Part shown: positions 60,302 to 64,000 of the stretch, in pieces
How the letters are laid out: every line of letters starts with the position of its first letter
Numbering within the stretch: the stretch's first letter is position 1
NCBI RefSeq assembly: GCF_030159595.1
Contig: NZ_BSKJ01000013.1
Coordinates: 100,938 to 164,937 of the forward strand
Length of the DNA: 64,000 nt
Direction of reading: 5' to 3'
Origin: Pseudomonas putida
GTDB lineage: Bacteria > Pseudomonadota > Gammaproteobacteria > Pseudomonadales > Pseudomonadaceae
Translations under genes and position numbers: made by a program
Notes under the pieces: model-generated
The model's database searches: none
Seen by the model: the letters and a program-made list of their open reading frames with translations, nothing else
Told to the model about the DNA's origin: nothing

Positions 60302-60943
60302 ATGAGCGATACACTGAGCGCCCGTGACAACTACCAGGGCGTGTGGGGCCAGCGCATCGGCTTCGGCCGTAAGCCGGCCCTGTTGATGATCGACTTCATG
60401 CAGGGCTATACCACCCCTGGCGCACCGCTGTATGCCCCAGGCGTGGTCACGGCGGTCGAACAGGCCGCCGGCCTGCTGGCGCTGGCCCGTGATTGTGGCA
60501 CCCTGGTGGTGCACACCAACATTCGCTACCAGCCGCCGCATTTCGCCGACGGCGGTGTGTGGGTGCGCAAGGCGCCGGTGATGAAGGACATGGTCGAAGG
60601 CAACCCGCTGGCCGCCTTCTGCGAGGCCGTCGCACCGCAGGCGGGGGAGGTGGTGTTGAGCAAGCAGTACGCCAGTGCCTTCTTCGCCACCAGCCTGGCC
60701 CCGCTGCTGCATGCACAAGGTGTGGATACCGTGGTGCTGGCCGGTTGCTCTACCAGCGGCTGTATCCGCGCCAGTGCGGTGGACGCCATGCAGCACGGCT
60801 TTCGAACCATCGTGGTGCGCGAGTGCGTGGGCGACCGCCACAACGACCCGCATGAAGCCAATCTGTTCGATATCGACAGCAAGTACGGCGATGTCGTCAC
60901 CCGGCAGGACGCCATGCAGCAACTGCGGCACCTGGCCGGCTGA
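60302..60943 (+). CDS. nicF: Maleamate amidohydrolase
   Basis: 213 aa, isochorismatase-like fold. Catalytic triad: Asp31 in LLMIDFMQGY, Lys121 in VVLSKQYASAF, Cys154 in GCSTSGCIRASAVDAM, with the cis-peptide glycine region just before. Hydrolyses maleamate to maleate and ammonia, freeing the ring nitrogen. 15 bp after nicE; GGAGG precedes its ATG. Confidence 0.96.
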   Translation: MSDTLSARDNYQGVWGQRIGFGRKPALLMIDFMQGYTTPGAPLYAPGVVTAVEQAAGLLALARDCGTLVVHTNIRYQPPHFADGGVWVRKAPVMKDMVEGNPLAAFCEAVAPQAGEVVLSKQYASAFFATSLAPLLHAQGVDTVVLAGCSTSGCIRASAVDAMQHGFRTIVVRECVGDRHNDPHEANLFDIDSKYGDVVTRQDAMQQLRHLAG

Positions 60944-61151
60944 GTGCCGGGCAGCCTTTATCCAATAACAATCAAGGAACGGTGCCGGAAGCCCGTTCAT
61001 GACCGCCTGCTGTCCGGGCGGTCGCCCCGCAGGAGCACTCGGGGTCTTCAGGCGCTGCCAAGGCTCGCCGCGTATAGTGCGCGGGGTGCCCGGCGCGTCG
61101 AAAACTGCTGGCCTTAAAACAACCACAAAGTCGCCCGCCAGGAGACAGGAA

Positions 61152-62465
61152 ATGCCAATTGCGAATGCAACCACGGTCCACAGTGACATCGACCATGGCA
61201 CCAAAGCGCTGTACAGCAAGATCACCTGGAGGCTCATCCCCTTCCTGTGTTTCTGCTACCTTGCCGCGTACCTCGACCGTATCAACGTCGGCTTTGCCAA
61301 GCTGCAAATGCTCGAAGACCTGCAGTTCAGCACCGCAGCCTATGGCCTGGGGGCCGGGCTGTTCTTTGTCGGCTATATCATTTTCGAAGTGCCGAGCAAC
61401 CTGATTCTGCAGCGCGTTGGCGCCAAGCTGTGGATCGCCCGCATCATGATCACCTGGGGTCTGCTGTCGGCCTGCACCATGTTCGTCAGCACCACCACCC
61501 AGTTCTATATCCTGCGTTTTCTCCTGGGGGCGGCCGAGGCCGGCTTCCTGCCGGGCGTGCTGTACTACCTGACCATGTGGTATCCCACCTATAAGCGCGG
61601 ACGCATCATCGCCCTGTTCATGATCGGCTTGCCATTGTCCAGTGTGATTGGCGGGCCGATTTCTGGCTGGATCATGGGGCATTTCGACCAGGTACATGGC
61701 CTGCATGGCTGGCAGTGGCTGTTCCTGCTGGAGGCGATCCCCAGTGTGCTGTTGGGCATCCTCACGTTCTGGGCATTGCCCAACCACTTCCAGCAGGCCA
61801 AGTGGCTGTCGGCTGAAGACAAGGCGCAACTGGCGGCAGACCTGGCCGCCGATGATGCCGAGGGCAAGGACAGCAAGCACAGCTTCCGCGACGGCTTCTT
61901 CAACCTGAAGGTGTGGATGCTGGGCGGCATCGACTTCTCGATCCTGCTCAGCGCCTATGCCATGGGCTTCTGGATGCCGACCTTCATCCGTGATGCGGGC
62001 GTCAGCGACACCTTCCACATCGGCTTGCTCACGGCTATCCCGAGCCTGGCCGCGCTGGCCGGCATGCTGATGATCGGGGCCAGCTCCGACCGCCACCGTG
62101 AGCGCCGTTGGCACATCATCGTGCCGTTCATCATCGGTGCGATCGCCATGGCCAGCAGTACCTTGTTCAGCCAGAACCTGGTGATGACCGTGGTGCTGTT
62201 CGCCATCGCTTCGGCGGCGATCATCGGTGCCGTGCCGGTGTTCTTCAGCCTGCCGGCTACCTTCCTCAAGGGCACGGCGGCGGCTACCGGCTTCGCCCTG
62301 GCCTGCTCGGTGGCCAACATCGCCGGCCTGGTCAGCAACTCGCTGATGGGCCTGGTCACCGACCTGACTGGCACCTCCCACGCGGCATTGTGGGTATTTG
62401 CCGGTTGCCTGATTCTCAGCTGCTTCCTGGTCATTGCCTTGCCGGCAAAGCTGGTCAACCGCTAG
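61152..62465 (+). CDS. nicT: Nicotinate-pathway MFS transporter
   Basis: 437 aa from ATG 61152. Anion:cation symporter-like MFS: KITWRLIPFLCFCYLAAYLD RINVGFAK region (read as two parts around the TM1 'YLDR.N.G.A' signature), 12 TMs, a central loop rich in DDAEGKDSK, and GASSDRHRERRWHIIV between TM8 and TM9. Takes up nicotinate or a related pyridine carboxylate. The 208-bp gap after nicF holds a GC-rich hairpin near 61069 (CCGCG / CGCGG), so some separate control is possible, although it is usually read as part of nicCDEFTP. Confidence 0.94.
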   Translation: MPIANATTVHSDIDHGTKALYSKITWRLIPFLCFCYLAAYLDRINVGFAKLQMLEDLQFSTAAYGLGAGLFFVGYIIFEVPSNLILQRVGAKLWIARIMITWGLLSACTMFVSTTTQFYILRFLLGAAEAGFLPGVLYYLTMWYPTYKRGRIIALFMIGLPLSSVIGGPISGWIMGHFDQVHGLHGWQWLFLLEAIPSVLLGILTFWALPNHFQQAKWLSAEDKAQLAADLAADDAEGKDSKHSFRDGFFNLKVWMLGGIDFSILLSAYAMGFWMPTFIRDAGVSDTFHIGLLTAIPSLAALAGMLMIGASSDRHRERRWHIIVPFIIGAIAMASSTLFSQNLVMTVVLFAIASAAIIGAVPVFFSLPATFLKGTAAATGFALACSVANIAGLVSNSLMGLVTDLTGTSHAALWVFAGCLILSCFLVIALPAKLVNR

Positions 62466-62604
62466 CGGCCCAGCGCTTCACGCAACGGCAGGGCAGGCGG
62501 GCCGGGGGCCCGCCTGCCAACCCTCTCTCACCGCAACCCGCACGTCGGTGGCCGTTCAAGGCCACCGCGCCGGGTGGCTGTTGCCCGATTCCAGGAGTAG
62601 CTCC

Positions 62605-63897
62605 ATGCAAGGTTCCACTGCACCGCGTTTTTCCTCGTCTGCGCGCCTGGCCGGTGGCTGTATTGCCGCCGCGTTGTGTGCCGAGGCCTCGGCCGAAGAG
62701 GCCGGTTTCATCGAAGGGGCCCGCGCCACGCTGCAGGCGCGCAATTACTTTTTCAGTCGTGACTACGCCGATATCAAGGGCGCGAGCACCCAGTCGCGTA
62801 CCCAGGAATGGGCGCAGGGTTTCATCCTCAATGCCAGCTCCGGCTATACCCAGGGTGCGCTGGGCGTTGGCGTTGATGTCACTGGCCTGCTTGGCTTCAA
62901 GCTCGACAGCAGCCCGGAACATGCCAAGTCTGGGTTGTTGCCCAGCCTGGACAGCGGCAAGTCGGCGGACGAGTACAGCCGCCTGGGTGCGGCGATCAAG
63001 TTCAAGGTGTCGCAGACTGAGCTGAAGGTGGGCGAGTTGATGCCCAACCTGCCTGTGCTGCTGTTCAGCGACCTGCGCTTGCTGCCGCCGACCTACCAGG
63101 GGGCGATGGTGGAGTCCCGCGAGTTTGCCGGGCTGACCCTGAATGCCGGGCAGTTCCGCTCCACCAGCCTGCGTGACTCGTCCAACAGCCAGAGGATGTA
63201 TGCGCTGGTCAACGACCCGATCAACCCGGCGCGGCTGGCGCGTTTTACCAGCGACCGCTTCAACTATGTGGGCGCCGACTATGCATTCAACGACAACCGT
63301 ACCAGCGTTGGCGTGTGGCAGGCGCAGCTGGAGGATATCTATCAGCAGCGCTTCTACAGCTTCAAGCACGCCGAGCCGTTGGGTGACTGGACGCTGGGGG
63401 TGAATGCCGGCTATTTCGATGCCCGTGAGGACGGGCGCAAGATTGCCGGCGATTACGACAACCACGCACTGTTCAGCCTGTTCTCGGCCAAGACCGGCGG
63501 CCATACCTTCTATGTGGGGTACCAGCAGATCGGCGGTGATGACGGCTTTATCCAGGTGGGTGCCAACACCAACCCGATGGGCAACACGCTGCCGACCTAT
63601 GAGTTCTCGGCGCCGGGCGAGCGGTCGTGGCAGGTACGGCATGACTATAACTTCGTCGCCTTGGGCATTCCGGGCCTGACGTCGACCTTGCGCTATGTGA
63701 AGGGGCGGGATGTGGACACCGGGCTGGGCTTCGAAGGGCGTGACCGCGAGCGTGATCTGGACTTGGCTTATGTGGTGCAGAGCGGGCCGTTTGCCGGGCT
63801 GGGGGTGCGGGTGCGCAACGTGATGGCGCGTTCCAATTACCGGACGGATATTGATGAGAACCGGTTGATCCTGAGTTACACGGTCAAGCTGTTCTGA
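62605..63897 (+). CDS. nicP: OprD-family outer-membrane porin of the nic operon
   Basis: 430 aa from ATG 62605 (CAGGAG 8 bp upstream). Signal peptide cleaved near AEASAEE. OprD-type barrel: GFIEGARATLQARNYFFSRD at the start of the mature protein, the conserved EWAQGFILNASSGYTQG, and alternating strands to the C-terminal YTVKLF (aromatic end for barrel assembly). Lets pyridine carboxylates across the outer membrane. Last gene of the cluster; nothing is seen in the ~100 bp to the window end. Confidence 0.95.
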   Translation: MQGSTAPRFSSSARLAGGCIAAALCAEASAEEAGFIEGARATLQARNYFFSRDYADIKGASTQSRTQEWAQGFILNASSGYTQGALGVGVDVTGLLGFKLDSSPEHAKSGLLPSLDSGKSADEYSRLGAAIKFKVSQTELKVGELMPNLPVLLFSDLRLLPPTYQGAMVESREFAGLTLNAGQFRSTSLRDSSNSQRMYALVNDPINPARLARFTSDRFNYVGADYAFNDNRTSVGVWQAQLEDIYQQRFYSFKHAEPLGDWTLGVNAGYFDAREDGRKIAGDYDNHALFSLFSAKTGGHTFYVGYQQIGGDDGFIQVGANTNPMGNTLPTYEFSAPGERSWQVRHDYNFVALGIPGLTSTLRYVKGRDVDTGLGFEGRDRERDLDLAYVVQSGPFAGLGVRVRNVMARSNYRTDIDENRLILSYTVKLF

Positions 63898-64000
63898 AGG
63901 TGTAGATGTTCAAAAGCCTGTGATGTCCCTGTGGGAGATTCTATGGTTTTCAGCAAGCTGTTTTGACACCTTTGGTGATGTATTCGTCCTGATTTTTCAT

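Noticed and set aside
59543..61237. Minus-strand frame of 564 codons opposite nicE and nicF
   Set aside because: Shadow of the plus-strand genes; composition is abnormal and it crosses several known gene boundaries.
1..64000. CRISPR arrays, rRNA or complete tRNA genes
   Set aside because: No regularly spaced repeats, no rRNA sequence and no full cloverleaf were seen; only the tRNA 3' fragment at 17366 is present.

Overview
The window reads as a chromosomal segment of a Pseudomonas, most likely of the P. putida group. The right-hand side carries pcaIJ and a complete nicotinate-degradation (nic) cluster whose products I recognise from P. putida. The intergenic regions contain P. putida-style REP palindromes, and the core genes have the GC-rich third positions typical of the genus.

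Layout. (1) Positions 1-17391 are accessory DNA, probably the distal part of an integrated genomic island. It holds a serine recombinase cut by the left edge, a KilA-N protein, an HNH endonuclease, a metallophosphoesterase, a class 3 lipase, a possible ADP-ribosyltransferase/pentapeptide-repeat pair, several orphan small genes and at least three decayed genes. It ends at 17366-17391 in what is exactly the 3' part of a tRNA gene (half T-loop, T-stem, acceptor, G73, CCA) followed by a terminator, the expected scar of integration into a tRNA-Ser-like gene. (2) 17.5-19.0 kb is core-like: a methyltransferase, a small membrane protein and arfB. (3) 19.0-22.7 kb is a second, AT-richer insertion. It has an IS630-family remnant, a membrane protein of abortive-infection-like build, an Mrr-like nuclease, an orphan and a frameshifted small gene. 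(4) 23.1-31.3 kb holds pcaIJ with PcaR sites, a chemoreceptor, a GNAT, a LysR regulator, a cytosine-deaminase-like amidohydrolase and an MFS transporter. (5) 31.4-45.9 kb is a pectin/galacturonate module: lactonase, uronate dehydrogenase, KdgM-like porin, enolase-superfamily enzyme, a dipeptide-type ABC transporter with two substrate-binding proteins, GH28 polygalacturonase and two FadR-type regulators. (6) 45.8-49.7 kb is a compact salicylate module (NahR-like regulator, AAHS transporter, salicylate hydroxylase) with a NahR-type box. (7) 49.7-63.9 kb is the nic cluster: xdhC-like gene, nicS, nicBA, nicR, nicX, then nicCDEFTP in the other direction.

How it fits together. Salicylate hydroxylase yields catechol, whose ortho-cleavage route ends at 3-oxoadipate, the substrate of PcaIJ. 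The nic genes take nicotinate through 6-hydroxynicotinate, 2,5-dihydroxypyridine, N-formylmaleamate, maleamate and maleate to fumarate. The pectin module would take oligogalacturonides through the outer membrane, hydrolyse them and oxidise galacturonate towards galactarate and keto-deoxy acids. The core half therefore looks like a plant-compound catabolic hub, flanked on the left by mobile and conflict-related genes.
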